DNA from: Bacteroidota bacterium
GTDB taxonomy: Bacteria; Bacteroidota; Bacteroidia; CAILMK01
Assembly: GCA_013288555.1 (NCBI GenBank)
Contig: JABDBQ010000014.1
Span: 1-54,538 of the forward strand
Length of the DNA stretch: 54,538 bases
Direction: 5' to 3'
Shown here: piece by piece, positions 26,426 to 34,481 of the stretch
Layout: the number at the start of each line of letters is the position of its first letter
How positions within the stretch are numbered: the stretch's first letter is position 1
Program-made: the position numbers and the translations under genes
The notes under the pieces: generated by a model
What the model saw: the letters and a program-made list of their open reading frames with translations, nothing else
Database searches by the model: none
What the model was told of the DNA's origin: nothing

Positions 26426-27271
26426 TTAATATGCAAACTGTTCTACTTCAAATACCTTATGCATGGATAGTGTTGGTATTGGAGATAGATGTACCAGTTG
26501 TTCGGCAAGGGTGCCTTTAAATCCGCTTACAATACGGGGTTCCTGTTCGGTCATGATGGAAATGAGATCTGCATTGATTTTTACGGCGTAATCGATACAC
26601 ATTTTACCAATGTTATTGCCAACAACAAATTCATATTCATTCGGAACATTAGCCTGGTTCAGAAACTTGCGCACCTGGTAGCAGTAGCCTTCCAGTTTGT
26701 TTACAAATTCAGCTGAATCGTCGATGCAGGTACCTAAAACAAAAATTTCAGCCCTGAAAAAATTTGCCAGTTCCGCTGAAAAAGGCACTTTATGTCTTGT
26801 GGTAATAGTAGTATCTATAGGAACTACGATTTTCTTAATATCGAATACTCTATCAGATAAAGGCATGCTCAAAACCGGGCAAGGGGCAGACGTAATAATT
26901 CTATAGATTTCGGCACTGGCCCATGTACTGCTTTCACTTTTTGTGGTTGGTTCTGTTCCGATAGCTATAAGAAAAGCATTTGCTTCTTCAGCATAGGAAC
27001 CAATTTCCTTTGCTACGGAACCTGTTCTTAAGGTTGTGGAATAAGAGACACCCTTAAAATCGATACCGCTTATAAGTTTTTCCATGTTCTTTTCGACAAC
27101 ACCCACATTCATTTCAGTTTTGTGAGAGCCAAACATGGAAGCAATGGAATTGACCTTATTCACATGAATAATTCCAATTTCTCCATCAACTTTGCGCGCA
27201 ATGGTAACAGCATTTTCTACAGCCTTTACAGAACTTATCGAAAAGTCGACTGGTACTACAATTTTTCTCAT
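26426..27271 (-). CDS. Tandem universal stress protein
   Basis: A 281-residue protein made of two Usp domains. Domain 1 starts MRKIVVPVDFSISSVKAVENAVTIA and ends near GTEPTTKSESSTWASAEIYRIITSAPCPVLSMP. Domain 2 begins IKKIVVPIDTTITTRHKVPFSAELA and ends GTLAEQLVHLSPIPTLSMH. The nucleotide-binding G-2x-G-9x-G(S/T) signature is not perfect in either half, so ATP binding is uncertain. Cytoplasmic, probably induced by stress or growth arrest. Stands alone. The 207-bp gap to the peptidase gene (26219-26425) contains nothing I recognise. Confidence 0.9.
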   Translation of the reverse strand: MRKIVVPVDFSISSVKAVENAVTIARKVDGEIGIIHVNKVNSIASMFGSHKTEMNVGVVEKNMEKLISGIDFKGVSYSTTLRTGSVAKEIGSYAEEANAFLIAIGTEPTTKSESSTWASAEIYRIITSAPCPVLSMPLSDRVFDIKKIVVPIDTTITTRHKVPFSAELANFFRAEIFVLGTCIDDSAEFVNKLEGYCYQVRKFLNQANVPNEYEFVVGNNIGKMCIDYAVKINADLISIMTEQEPRIVSGFKGTLAEQLVHLSPIPTLSMHKVFEVEQFAY

Positions 27272-27362
27272 ATAGGATTTTATTTCCGCGTCTAAATTAC
27301 CTCAAATTTCTAATTCAAGACAAATAAAAAAAATTAATTCCTCAAAAATGCCCCATTTGAGC

Positions 27363-27370
27363 TAATTTTG
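27363..27370 (+). promoter_or_regulatory. Predicted -7 box (TAATTTTG) for ruvB
   Basis: TAnnTTTG match 34 nt before the ruvB ATG. It lies in the divergent spacer between the Usp gene and ruvB. Confidence 0.4.
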
Positions 27371-27404
27371 ACCGTATGATTTTTATCATAGATCCTCATA
27401 AAGC

Positions 27405-28454
27405 ATGGAACAAGACAATAATTTAGGGTCAAAAAAAGCTGTTGACATCCTCTCTGCACTTGAAAAAGACCAGGAACAGGACAAAGAATTACGTCCAAAA
27501 GAATTCGAGGATTTTGCAGGCCAGAACCAGGTCATCGATAACCTCAAAGTATTTGTCCATGCGGCCATTCAGCGGGGCGAAGCGCTGGACCATGTCTTGC
27601 TTCACGGCCCACCGGGCCTTGGCAAAACAACACTTGCCTATATTATTGCAAATGAAATGGGCGTCAACATAAAAGTTACTTCGGGCCCTGTGCTTGACAA
27701 ACCCGGCAACCTGGCAGGATTGCTCACAAATCTCGAAAAAGGCGATATCCTTTTTATCGACGAAATACACCGCTTAAATCCTGTTGTTGAAGAATATCTG
27801 TATTCAGCCATGGAAGATTTCAAGATTGATATCATGCTTGAAACAGGTGTAAATGCACGATCGGTTCAGATATCCCTCAATCCTTTCACACTTATCGGTG
27901 CTACAACAAGGTCGGGTTTGCTCACGGCGCCGCTGCGGGCTAGGTTTGGGATTACTTCCCGCCTGGAATATTATAACTCCGATCTTCTGGACGGCATTGT
28001 CATGCGATCGTCAGAAATATTAAAAGTGGGGGTAGATGAAAAAGCTTCTTTCGAAATAGCAAGGAGAAGCCGTGGAACGCCAAGAATTGCCAATGCTTTA
28101 CTGAGACGTGTAAGGGATTTTGCCCAGGTGAAAGCCAAAGGACATATAACGATAGAAGTTGCAAAGTTTGCACTCAATGCACTCAATGTGGATGAGAGCG
28201 GACTCGATGAGATGGACAACAGGATTTTGAATACCATTATTGTAAAATTTTCAGGCGGACCTGTTGGCATCAGCACCATAGCAACGGCCGTAAGTGAGGA
28301 AGCCGGAACACTGGAAGAAGTTTATGAGCCTTACCTGATTATGGAAGGATATCTGAAAAGAACACCCCGGGGCAGAGAAGCCACAGAAAAGGCCTACAAA
28401 CATCTGAAAATACCCTATAAACCATTGACAGGCACTTTGTTTGACACAGAATAA
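27405..28454 (+). CDS. ruvB: Holliday junction branch-migration ATPase RuvB
   Basis: A 349-residue AAA+ motor that, with RuvA, drives branch migration of Holliday junctions during recombination and repair. The N-terminal [11 protein letters not shown] block precedes Walker [10 protein letters not shown] (68-76), Walker [11 protein letters not shown] (115-124), sensor [21 protein letters not shown] (with the arginine finger) and the C-terminal winged-helix region [28 protein letters not shown]. The last residues, [16 protein letters not shown], are typical. ruvA and ruvC are not adjacent. Confidence 0.97.
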   Translation: MEQDNNLGSKKAVDILSALEKDQEQDKELRPKEFEDFAGQNQVIDNLKVFVHAAIQRGEALDHVLLHGPPGLGKTTLAYIIANEMGVNIKVTSGPVLDKPGNLAGLLTNLEKGDILFIDEIHRLNPVVEEYLYSAMEDFKIDIMLETGVNARSVQISLNPFTLIGATTRSGLLTAPLRARFGITSRLEYYNSDLLDGIVMRSSEILKVGVDEKASFEIARRSRGTPRIANALLRRVRDFAQVKAKGHITIEVAKFALNALNVDESGLDEMDNRILNTIIVKFSGGPVGISTIATAVSEEAGTLEEVYEPYLIMEGYLKRTPRGREATEKAYKHLKIPYKPLTGTLFDTE

Positions 28455-28462
28455 TGAAGTAT

Positions 28463-28553
28463 TATGGGTATCTCTAAAAACTACCTTATACCCTTCTCCT
28501 TTGGAGAAGGACAAAGGATGAGGCGAAAAAGCAGGTTTTTAGAAATGCCCATA
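28463..28553. repeat. MITE-like inverted-repeat element, copy B
   Basis: Arms 28463-28482 and 28533-28553 are near reverse complements (tatgggtatctctaaaaact / aggtttttagaaatgcccat plus a). The inside has the same ttctcctttggagaag hairpin and aggatgaggc tail as copy A (894-1006) but lacks its 20-bp insert. It lies 8 bp after the ruvB stop and could act as its terminator. Confidence 0.7.
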
Positions 28554-28582
28554 TTTTATTTAAAGAAATCAATCAGTTCATC

Positions 28583-29068
28583 ATGTCCAATCTCGAAATA
28601 AATATTCCTGCTCCTGCCTCCTATAAGGCAAGGTTGAGAACCAACCTGCGTACGCCATTGATTTTGACTGCCATATTCGCCCTGGTGGCTATTGGTTTCC
28701 GGAATCTGATGCACACGGATTTTTTAAAATTCCTCATTCCGGTTTTGGATATCATTGCTTTTATCATAGCCGTTATAGTCCAGGTAAAGAACGCAGAAAA
28801 AGAAGAAATATTCTTTATCACGTCGCTCAAAATCAGTCCTGATGGTGTCGAAATATCTTATACCAAAAAAGATGAACCTCTAAGTATTTCGGGAACTCCG
28901 GATTCATTTGAGTTCCGGAAAAAACAGGCATTAGGAAGAACCGGCAGCAGCTATCAGCAATCTTACCTGGAAGTATATTATAACAATCAACTGATTATAA
29001 AACAATATTCTACAGAAAGCTGGACGGACATGAAATTTATCCAGATTGTACATGCGGCGAAGAATTGA
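28583..29068 (+). CDS. Small membrane protein of unknown function
   Basis: A 161-residue protein. Two hydrophobic segments (about 24-43, PLILTAIFALVAIGFRNLM, and 50-68, FLIPVLDIIAFIIAVIVQV) are followed by a soluble, strand-rich C-terminal half (IFFITSLKISPDGVEISYTKKDEP...YLEVYYNNQLIIKQYSTESWT). This resembles the two-helix plus PH-like arrangement seen in bacterial PH-domain membrane proteins, an inference from the pattern only. It follows ruvB after repeat copy B. Function unknown. Confidence 0.7.
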   Translation: MSNLEINIPAPASYKARLRTNLRTPLILTAIFALVAIGFRNLMHTDFLKFLIPVLDIIAFIIAVIVQVKNAEKEEIFFITSLKISPDGVEISYTKKDEPLSISGTPDSFEFRKKQALGRTGSSYQQSYLEVYYNNQLIIKQYSTESWTDMKFIQIVHAAKN

Positions 29069-29109
29069 AAGATTGAAAAGTTGGAAGATTGGAAGATTAA
29101 GCGATTGTG

Positions 29110-29285
29110 TGTTTAATCCCGTAGGGATGACATTTTGGTAGGAAATCGACCCCTTCCTTTTTTGAGCGCCGTAGGTACGATATATTCCATATCTGAAAAG
29201 AGAAAAATGCCATCCCTATGGGATTCTAAAAAGGTATTTTTGTGTTTTTTCTACCAATATGGCATCCCTATGGGATTCAAAATAA
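29110..29285. repeat. Intergenic repeats of the atcccgtagggatga type, inverted set
   Basis: One forward copy (tttaatcccgtagggatgac, from about 29112), a diverged gccgtaggtacgatatattcc unit (about 29168), and two inverted copies (gccatccctatgggattcta near 29209; ggcatccctatgggattcaa near 29262). Together they can fold into long hairpins. Same family as 23055-23231. No gene is supported in 29069-29337. Confidence 0.65.
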
Positions 29286-29337
29286 AACATGAGGCATTAT
29301 TTTCTATGAAGATAAATTGTCTCAACACCTCCATCTT

Positions 29338-29601
29338 TTAACGTTTCTTTACTGGAACATAACCCGCTTTATAGAATAAAAACTCTTCGTCCTTATGAGT
29401 TCTGGAAATAAAATCAAAATGGAATTTGCCCAAGCTATCAGTAATTACATAATCATTGATAGTCTCAACCCTAAATACCAAAACCCCTGAATCAGGCTTA
29501 TTTGAATTACTATCAATTACAATTCCATCGAATGTGTTCCAGGCATCGCAACTAGTAAATCCTATTAATAAAAGTACGACAATAATTCCTCTCATAGTCA
29601 T
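29338..29601 (-). CDS. Small lipoprotein with a carboxypeptidase-regulatory-like domain
   Basis: From the ATG at 29601 the protein is 87 residues: MTMRGIIVVLLLIGFTSCDAW is a lipoprotein signal with the acylated Cys in FTSC. The rest (FDGIVIDSNSNKPDSGVLVFRV...DYVITDSLGKFHFDFIS...FYKAGYVPVKKR) has the pattern of a short carboxypeptidase-regulatory-like beta-sandwich (xGxVxDxxxxxPxxxAxV...T...GxFxF), truncated relative to usual ~80-residue domains plus spacer. A gagg sequence about 10 nt before the ATG supports this start. Divergent from queG. Function unknown. Confidence 0.65.
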   Translation of the reverse strand: MTMRGIIVVLLLIGFTSCDAWNTFDGIVIDSNSNKPDSGVLVFRVETINDYVITDSLGKFHFDFISRTHKDEEFLFYKAGYVPVKKR

Positions 29602-29632
29602 AATTTTGTTCCTCAAATCTATACAAATTTAG

Positions 29633-30598
29633 TTGACCAAATCTCATCATACCCACCTCATAAAATCCGAGGCCGCCCGTCTCGGGTTCTCGTTTTGTGG
29701 TATATCAAAGGTCGTATTCCTTGAAGAAGAGGCACCTATCCTGGAGCAATGGCTGGAGCAAGGTATGCAGGGCAAAATGAAGTATATGGAAAACCATTTT
29801 GAGATGAGACTTGACCCAAGGAAACTGGTGCCCGGGGCAAAATCGGTTGTTTCGCTGCTGCTGAATTATTATCCTCCTATCGGAATCACGGATAAAGAGG
29901 ATAAAACGGATGATACGGAGAATAACCGTTACAAGATATCAAAATATGCCTATGGGAAAGATTATCATTTGGTTATAAAAGCAAAGCTTAAAGAATTATA
30001 TCAATTTATTAACGACACTATCGGCGAAGTGGGCGGCAGGGTGTTTGTGGATTCGGCGCCCGTGATGGATAAAGCCTGGGCTAAAAAAAGCGGGTTGGGA
30101 TGGATGGGAAAAAACACAAATATTATAAACCCCAAGCAAGGTTCCTTTTTCTTTATAGCAGAGCTGATTATAGACCTGGAACTGGATTATGACAGCCCTA
30201 TGAAAGACTATTGCGGTTCCTGCACAAGATGTATCGATGCCTGTCCGACAGATGCCCTGATAGCCCCTTACCAGATAGATGCAAGCAAATGTATTTCATA
30301 CCTGACAATAGAACTGCGTGAAAATATCCCTGCAGAATATCATAATAAACTGGGAAAATGGATATTCGGGTGTGACATATGCCAGGATGTTTGTCCGTGG
30401 AACCGCTTTTCAAAACCGAATCATCAACCGGAATTCAATCCTATAAACAATCTCTTAGAAATGAGTAAGAATGACTGGGAGGAAATAACCGAGGATGTTT
30501 TTGATCGTGTCTTCAAAAATTCACCCATGAAACGAGCGGGATTTGAGGGGATGAAACGGAATATAAGGGCGAATAAAGGAACAAATAACTTCCGCTAA
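29633..30598 (+). CDS. queG: Epoxyqueuosine reductase
   Basis: A 321-residue cobalamin- and iron-sulphur-dependent enzyme for the last step of queuosine synthesis in tRNA. Visible features: [27 protein letters not shown] (catalytic Asp140), a first ferredoxin cluster [14 protein letters not shown] (C194, C197, C200, C204) and a second [11 protein letters not shown] (C247, C250, C254) with C220. This is the short form without C-terminal HEAT repeats. The start is a TTG at 29633, since the first ATG would lose the conserved N-terminus. A TAATTTTG box at 29601-29608 is a possible promoter. Confidence 0.93.
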   Translation: MTKSHHTHLIKSEAARLGFSFCGISKVVFLEEEAPILEQWLEQGMQGKMKYMENHFEMRLDPRKLVPGAKSVVSLLLNYYPPIGITDKEDKTDDTENNRYKISKYAYGKDYHLVIKAKLKELYQFINDTIGEVGGRVFVDSAPVMDKAWAKKSGLGWMGKNTNIINPKQGSFFFIAELIIDLELDYDSPMKDYCGSCTRCIDACPTDALIAPYQIDASKCISYLTIELRENIPAEYHNKLGKWIFGCDICQDVCPWNRFSKPNHQPEFNPINNLLEMSKNDWEEITEDVFDRVFKNSPMKRAGFEGMKRNIRANKGTNNFR

Positions 30599-30657
30599 AT
30601 TTCGAATCACGGATTTTTACTGATATGACTGATGACACTGAGAAGATGGAAATTCTT

Positions 30658-31035
30658 TTATCGTACAAATCTTTTGAAAACCATCTTTTCCTCCCCAAAA
30701 TTAATCAATAACCCAACCTAAAGTTTATAAGCTTTGAGATAATTCAGGATTTGTACAAAATGCACATTTTCAAGTTAACCAACAGCTTTCAATTCCACAA
30801 GAACTTTATCCTCAACAAGAAAATCTGCTCTTCGAGTCCCAATTTCTTCTTTTTCATCCTTATAGTAAATAGGCATTTCAAGTTCCCTTGCGAAGCCAAG
30901 CCTTGCGTTTGTCATTTCTTTGGCAAGTGCCCTTTGATAAATAACTTCCTGAAAACCATTGCCAAGGACTGTATGAACTTCCATGGCACAACCAATTATC
31001 TTACCTGTTAACTCTTTGTGTTTTAATTCGATCAT
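30658..31035 (-). pseudogene. GxxExxY-family gene with two in-frame stop codons
   Basis: The frame opens MIELKHKELTGKIIGCAMEVHTVLGNGFQEVIY; GFQEVIY is the family's GxxExxY motif. It runs to ELKAVG, meets TAA (30775-30777), continues in the same frame as LENVHFVQILNYLKAYKL, meets TAG (30718-30720), and continues VGLLINFGEEKMVFKRFVR to the natural stop at 30658. Putting one residue in place of each stop recreates a full-length ~125-residue family member, with no frameshift anywhere. Either two recent nonsense mutations or stop readthrough. The family is of unknown function, with a PD-(D/E)XK-nuclease-like appearance (ADFLVEDKVLVELKA). Confidence 0.85.
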
Positions 31036-31159
31036 TATTTAGTCAGGGTATTTTATAGTTAAAATAGATTCAAAAATAATAATTGCTTGTCAAAATGATG
31101 TTTGTCTTTATCCGTGCACTCTGAATAATCCGTTCAATCCGTGATTCTGATTTTTCCCC

Positions 31160-31167
31160 TACCTTTG
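31160..31167 (+). promoter_or_regulatory. Predicted -7 box (TACCTTTG) giving a leaderless biotin-carrier mRNA
   Basis: TAnnTTTG ends only 5 nt before the ATG at 31173, so transcription would start at or next to the start codon. Confidence 0.45.
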
Positions 31168-31172
31168 AAACC

Positions 31173-31670
31173 ATGCTTAAAGTTACAGTAAACGGGAATA
31201 ACGAATTTGATATTCAGCTTTCAGGTGAAAAAATGACCATCAAGGGCAAGGAAGTCCTCCCTGACCTTGTGAAGATATCCGAAACAAGATATCATTTGAT
31301 CCTGAATCATAAATCATACAGGATCAATATCCTGGAAAAACGCAGCGAAAAGGATCTGACTGTTGAGGTAAATGGGAACAAATATGATCTTGGTATTAAA
31401 GATCGTTATGATCAATTGCTTCATGAAATGGGGATGGACACAATGACAGCTGCCAAAGCCGATTTCATAAAAGCGCCCATGCCCGGCCTTGTCATTAATA
31501 TTCTTGTAAAGGAAGGCGATGAAGTGGAAAAAGACACACCATTACTTATTCTCGAAGCCATGAAAATGGAAAATATCCTTAAAGCCACCTCTCATGGCAC
31601 GGTTGATCAGATCAAAGTCAATATCAAAGATGCCGTAGAAAAGAACCAGTTGTTGATAAGCTTTAAGTAA
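31173..31670 (+). CDS. Biotin carboxyl carrier protein-like subunit
   Basis: A 165-residue protein whose C-terminal ~70 residues form a biotinyl domain: APMPGLVINILVKEGDEVEKDTPLLILEAMKMENI with the biotinylated lysine Lys131 in EAMKME. The N-terminal half (LKVTVNGNNEFDIQLSGEK...YRINILEKRSEKDLTVEVNGNKYDL) resembles the linker region found before biotinyl domains in acyl-CoA and propionyl-CoA carboxylases. It would carry carboxybiotin between a biotin carboxylase and a carboxyltransferase. Neither subunit gene is adjacent, so its complex (acetyl-, propionyl- or methylmalonyl-type) is not determined. Confidence 0.88.
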   Translation: MLKVTVNGNNEFDIQLSGEKMTIKGKEVLPDLVKISETRYHLILNHKSYRINILEKRSEKDLTVEVNGNKYDLGIKDRYDQLLHEMGMDTMTAAKADFIKAPMPGLVINILVKEGDEVEKDTPLLILEAMKMENILKATSHGTVDQIKVNIKDAVEKNQLLISFK

Positions 31671-31701
31671 TACACATTAGCTGTTGATAACTGTTTGGGC
31701 A

Positions 31702-31737
31702 TTTTGAGGCCAGTTTCGGGGGGAATGCCTATCTTTG
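31702..31737 (+). promoter_or_regulatory. Predicted promoter (TTTTG, TATCTTTG) for the first TPR lipoprotein
   Basis: TTTTG at 31702-31706 and TATCTTTG at 31730-31737 (23 nt between), the latter 9 nt before the ATG. Very short leader expected. Confidence 0.45.
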
Positions 31738-31746
31738 CATTAATAA

Positions 31747-32454
31747 ATGAGAAGTACGCTCCTCTTAATCATCGGTTTATCATGTATTTTTTGCACATTT
31801 TCATGCAAAAAAGCGCATGATTCCCATGTTCGATTCCAAATAGAACATGACATTAAATTGTATCACCAGGCTATAAAATTCGGGGATGTGGGCACCGCTA
31901 TATCCGCTATGCAATCTCTCTTGATATGGGATAGCACGAAAACCAATTATTACGATACACTGGCCGTATTGTACTATCATTCACAAAATTATGCGCAGGC
32001 CATCCAATCGGCACAGATTATTCTTGACAAGCAACCGGATAATCTCAAACTGTTGCAAATCGTTTCTCATTCATATCAGTACATTGGCAGACAGGATCTT
32101 GCGATCCCTTTTTTCCTTAAAATATCACAAATTCAACCTGATCCGGTCATACATTATGAAATAGCCGCCTGCTATTTCGCAGCAAAAGATTATAGCAAAA
32201 TCAAACCATTTGTAGATAAGATCATGGCTGATAAAAAAAGTGATACAGCGAAGGTTACCATCAGCTTTAACAGGGGCAGAGACCAGCAGGATGTACCTGT
32301 AAAAGCCGCTTGTTATAACCTATTAGGAACATTATCTGCCGAGAAACACCAAAAGGACGAGGCTTTAAAAGATTTCAACCTCGCCCTCGCACTTTATCCT
32401 GATTTTGAGCTGACCAAACAGAATATCGAATTTGTTAAAAAATTAAAGAACTAA
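31747..32454 (+). CDS. TPR lipoprotein, first of a related pair
   Basis: A 235-residue lipoprotein: MRSTLLLIIGLSCIFCTFSCKK ends in a lipobox-like TFSC. TPR-like helices follow (DTLAVLYYHSQNYAQAIQSAQIILDKQPDNLKLLQIVSHSYQYIG, IAACYFAAKDYSKIKPFVDKIMAD) and a last repeat AEKHQKDEALKDFNLALALYPDFELTKQNIEFVKKL. The segment DVPVKAACYNLLGTL matches NVPAPAVMSYVEAML in the next gene, so the two are paralogues. Probably periplasmic-side, outer-membrane anchored. Function unknown; the neighbouring transglycosylase suggests an envelope role. Confidence 0.8.
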   Translation: MRSTLLLIIGLSCIFCTFSCKKAHDSHVRFQIEHDIKLYHQAIKFGDVGTAISAMQSLLIWDSTKTNYYDTLAVLYYHSQNYAQAIQSAQIILDKQPDNLKLLQIVSHSYQYIGRQDLAIPFFLKISQIQPDPVIHYEIAACYFAAKDYSKIKPFVDKIMADKKSDTAKVTISFNRGRDQQDVPVKAACYNLLGTLSAEKHQKDEALKDFNLALALYPDFELTKQNIEFVKKLKN

Positions 32455-32527
32455 TTAAACACAATTGTTCTGTTATTATTTTTAAATATAATATACAGAA
32501 CAAATACAACTAACGATTAACAACAGT

Positions 32528-33298
32528 ATGAAAAAAATATTCATTATATTAATAATTTCAATTTCTGCTACTTTTATAGCGTGCAAGCATCACGCTAAAG
32601 GCAGCTTAACAGACAATTCCTTAGCCAATTCAACGACAGCAGTTGTAAAAGACCCTATAAAGGCAGAAAGAATTGAGCATAACAAAAAGGTATATCAAAT
32701 GGGCCTGGCAGTTCACGATAATTATACCCAGCTTAATGCATTGTATAACATAATGGCCGATGATACCACAAACAGTCTCAATAACATGGACTCCATTGCC
32801 CAGATTTATCTCAGGTTGAATTTAGGTGTTCCTGCATTAAAAATGGCTGAAAAAATACTTGAAAAGCAGCCTGAAAACGAAAAAATGCTCGAGCTGAAGG
32901 GTGAAGGAGATATGAGCCTGGGTAAATACGATGAGGCTATGAATATCAATAGAAAACTATACGATAAAACAAAAAAACTAAAATATCTTTTTGATATTGC
33001 AAATGTTCAGTTGCAAAAAGGCAATATGAAAGACCTGAATGAAACACTGGATAAAATAAAATCTAATCCTGATTACGAAAAAGATTCCATTGATGTAGCT
33101 GATAACCAAACAGGTATGTTGCAAAATGTTCCTGCTCCGGCTGTAATGAGCTATGTTGAGGCAATGCTAAGTTATAGAAATAAAGATATAAAAGGGATGT
33201 ACGCCAAACTAAAACAGGCCGTTACAATTTTCCCAGATTATGTTAATGCAAACCGTGATATTCAGGCAATATTGCAGCAAAGTCAGAAAGGACAATAA
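32528..33298 (+). CDS. TPR lipoprotein, second of a related pair
   Basis: A 256-residue lipoprotein: MKKIFIILIISISATFIACKHH with lipobox FIAC. TPR-like segments AQIYLRLNLGVPALKMAEKILEKQPENEKMLELKGEGDMSLGKYDEAMN and a final AMLSYRNKDIKGMYAKLKQAVTIFPDYVNANRDIQAILQQ parallel the preceding gene, indicating a tandem duplication that has since diverged. The 73-bp spacer is AT-rich and may hold a separate promoter. Function unknown. Confidence 0.78.
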   Translation: MKKIFIILIISISATFIACKHHAKGSLTDNSLANSTTAVVKDPIKAERIEHNKKVYQMGLAVHDNYTQLNALYNIMADDTTNSLNNMDSIAQIYLRLNLGVPALKMAEKILEKQPENEKMLELKGEGDMSLGKYDEAMNINRKLYDKTKKLKYLFDIANVQLQKGNMKDLNETLDKIKSNPDYEKDSIDVADNQTGMLQNVPAPAVMSYVEAMLSYRNKDIKGMYAKLKQAVTIFPDYVNANRDIQAILQQSQKGQ

Positions 33299-33381
33299 TC
33301 TGACAATGAACTTTTAGTGGACTTAATTGTTTACTAACAAAACATATAATTGCTGATAAATAAAACAGTAATAGAAATATT

Positions 33382-34323
33382 ATGAAAAAAAGTCTTGTAT
33401 CATTTCTTGGAATAAGTTCTTTGTTCACTTTTGCGAAACTACCATCTCAGGACATTACCAATGGTGAAAATATCCAAAAAAAAGGATTTCTGGAACAAGG
33501 TGAAAATACCAAAATAGCACCCGTATCAATTGATCTGGAATTTGCCGGCCAACTTGTCCCTTTAGCAAACCCATCTGTAAAACGCCGTTTTGCCATTGAA
33601 TTAACGACTTCAAAATACTGGAGGTTTATTGCTATTAACCTCACAGCCAAAGCCGACAAGAATTTTCCTGTAATCAGGCCTATTTTGAAAAAATACGGCA
33701 TTCCTGATGATTTTAAATACATTCCCTTGATGGAGAGCGGCTTTACCAATAAAGTTTCGGTTTCTGGCGCTGCCGGCCCCTGGCAATTAATGCCTGAAAC
33801 TGCAAAACATTACGGGCTCACTATCAATAGCCAGGTAGATGAGCGTTACAATATGGCACTTTCTACGGAAGCTGCGTGCAAATACATCTGGCACCTGCAT
33901 CATCAGCTCCACGACTGGACGTTAACGGCAGCGGCCTTTAATAAAGGCCTCGACGGTATAAAAAATGCCGTAGCCAGGCAAAAAACAGAATCCTATTATA
34001 AACTCAAACTCAATCCACAAGCCCAATTCTATGTGTTTCGCATTTTAGCGGCCAAAGCAGTGGTAGAAAACCCATCAAAATACGGCTACCTGGGCAAAAC
34101 AGCTCATTTCCATTACAGTATTCCTACTTTCAGGGTTAAAATCAGCAATTCCATTACAAATCTGTCAGTGTTTGCGAAAAAACACGGTATTTCTATGCAT
34201 ACTCTTAGAGTCTACAATCCCTGGCTGAGATCAAATCGTTTGGACAACCCGAATCGTAAAGTTTGTTTTATTGAAATTCCTATGCTGAACGAAATCAGCC
34301 CTTCGCATATGCACAGAATTTGA
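33382..34323 (+). CDS. Lytic transglycosylase (SLT domain) with LysM-like end
   Basis: A 313-residue exported enzyme that would cleave peptidoglycan between MurNAc and GlcNAc with 1,6-anhydro product formation. The N-terminus MKKSLVSFLGISSLFTFA is a weak signal. The SLT domain (about 95-235) has catalytic Glu118 in FKYIPLMESGF, then SVSGAAGPWQLMPETAKHYGL and AAFNKGLDGIKNAV. The C-terminal ~55 residues (TNLSVFAKKHGISMHTLRVYNPWLRSN) look like one LysM peptidoglycan-binding module, as in MltD-type proteins. The organisation matches MltD-like enzymes of Bacteroidota. Confidence 0.88.
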   Translation: MKKSLVSFLGISSLFTFAKLPSQDITNGENIQKKGFLEQGENTKIAPVSIDLEFAGQLVPLANPSVKRRFAIELTTSKYWRFIAINLTAKADKNFPVIRPILKKYGIPDDFKYIPLMESGFTNKVSVSGAAGPWQLMPETAKHYGLTINSQVDERYNMALSTEAACKYIWHLHHQLHDWTLTAAAFNKGLDGIKNAVARQKTESYYKLKLNPQAQFYVFRILAAKAVVENPSKYGYLGKTAHFHYSIPTFRVKISNSITNLSVFAKKHGISMHTLRVYNPWLRSNRLDNPNRKVCFIEIPMLNEISPSHMHRI

Positions 34324-34481
34324 TTTGTATTTCGCAAATAGTCTACCAGTAATAAGTTTGATTACAGGTATTTTTTGATCCAAATAAGCAATTATTTATT
34401 TATCCGCCTGATATATTTTTGAATTTTTGTGCATTAACGCATAAAAACCTGCAAATTCGTAGCAGATTAATTTGAGCGATA

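Noticed and set aside
6319-31035. Alternative genetic code explaining in-frame TAA/TAG
   Set aside because: TAA, TAG and TGA all serve as normal ends of intact genes here (for example TAG in the S9 peptidase, TAA in ruvB, TGA in gldN), so reassignment is not supported.
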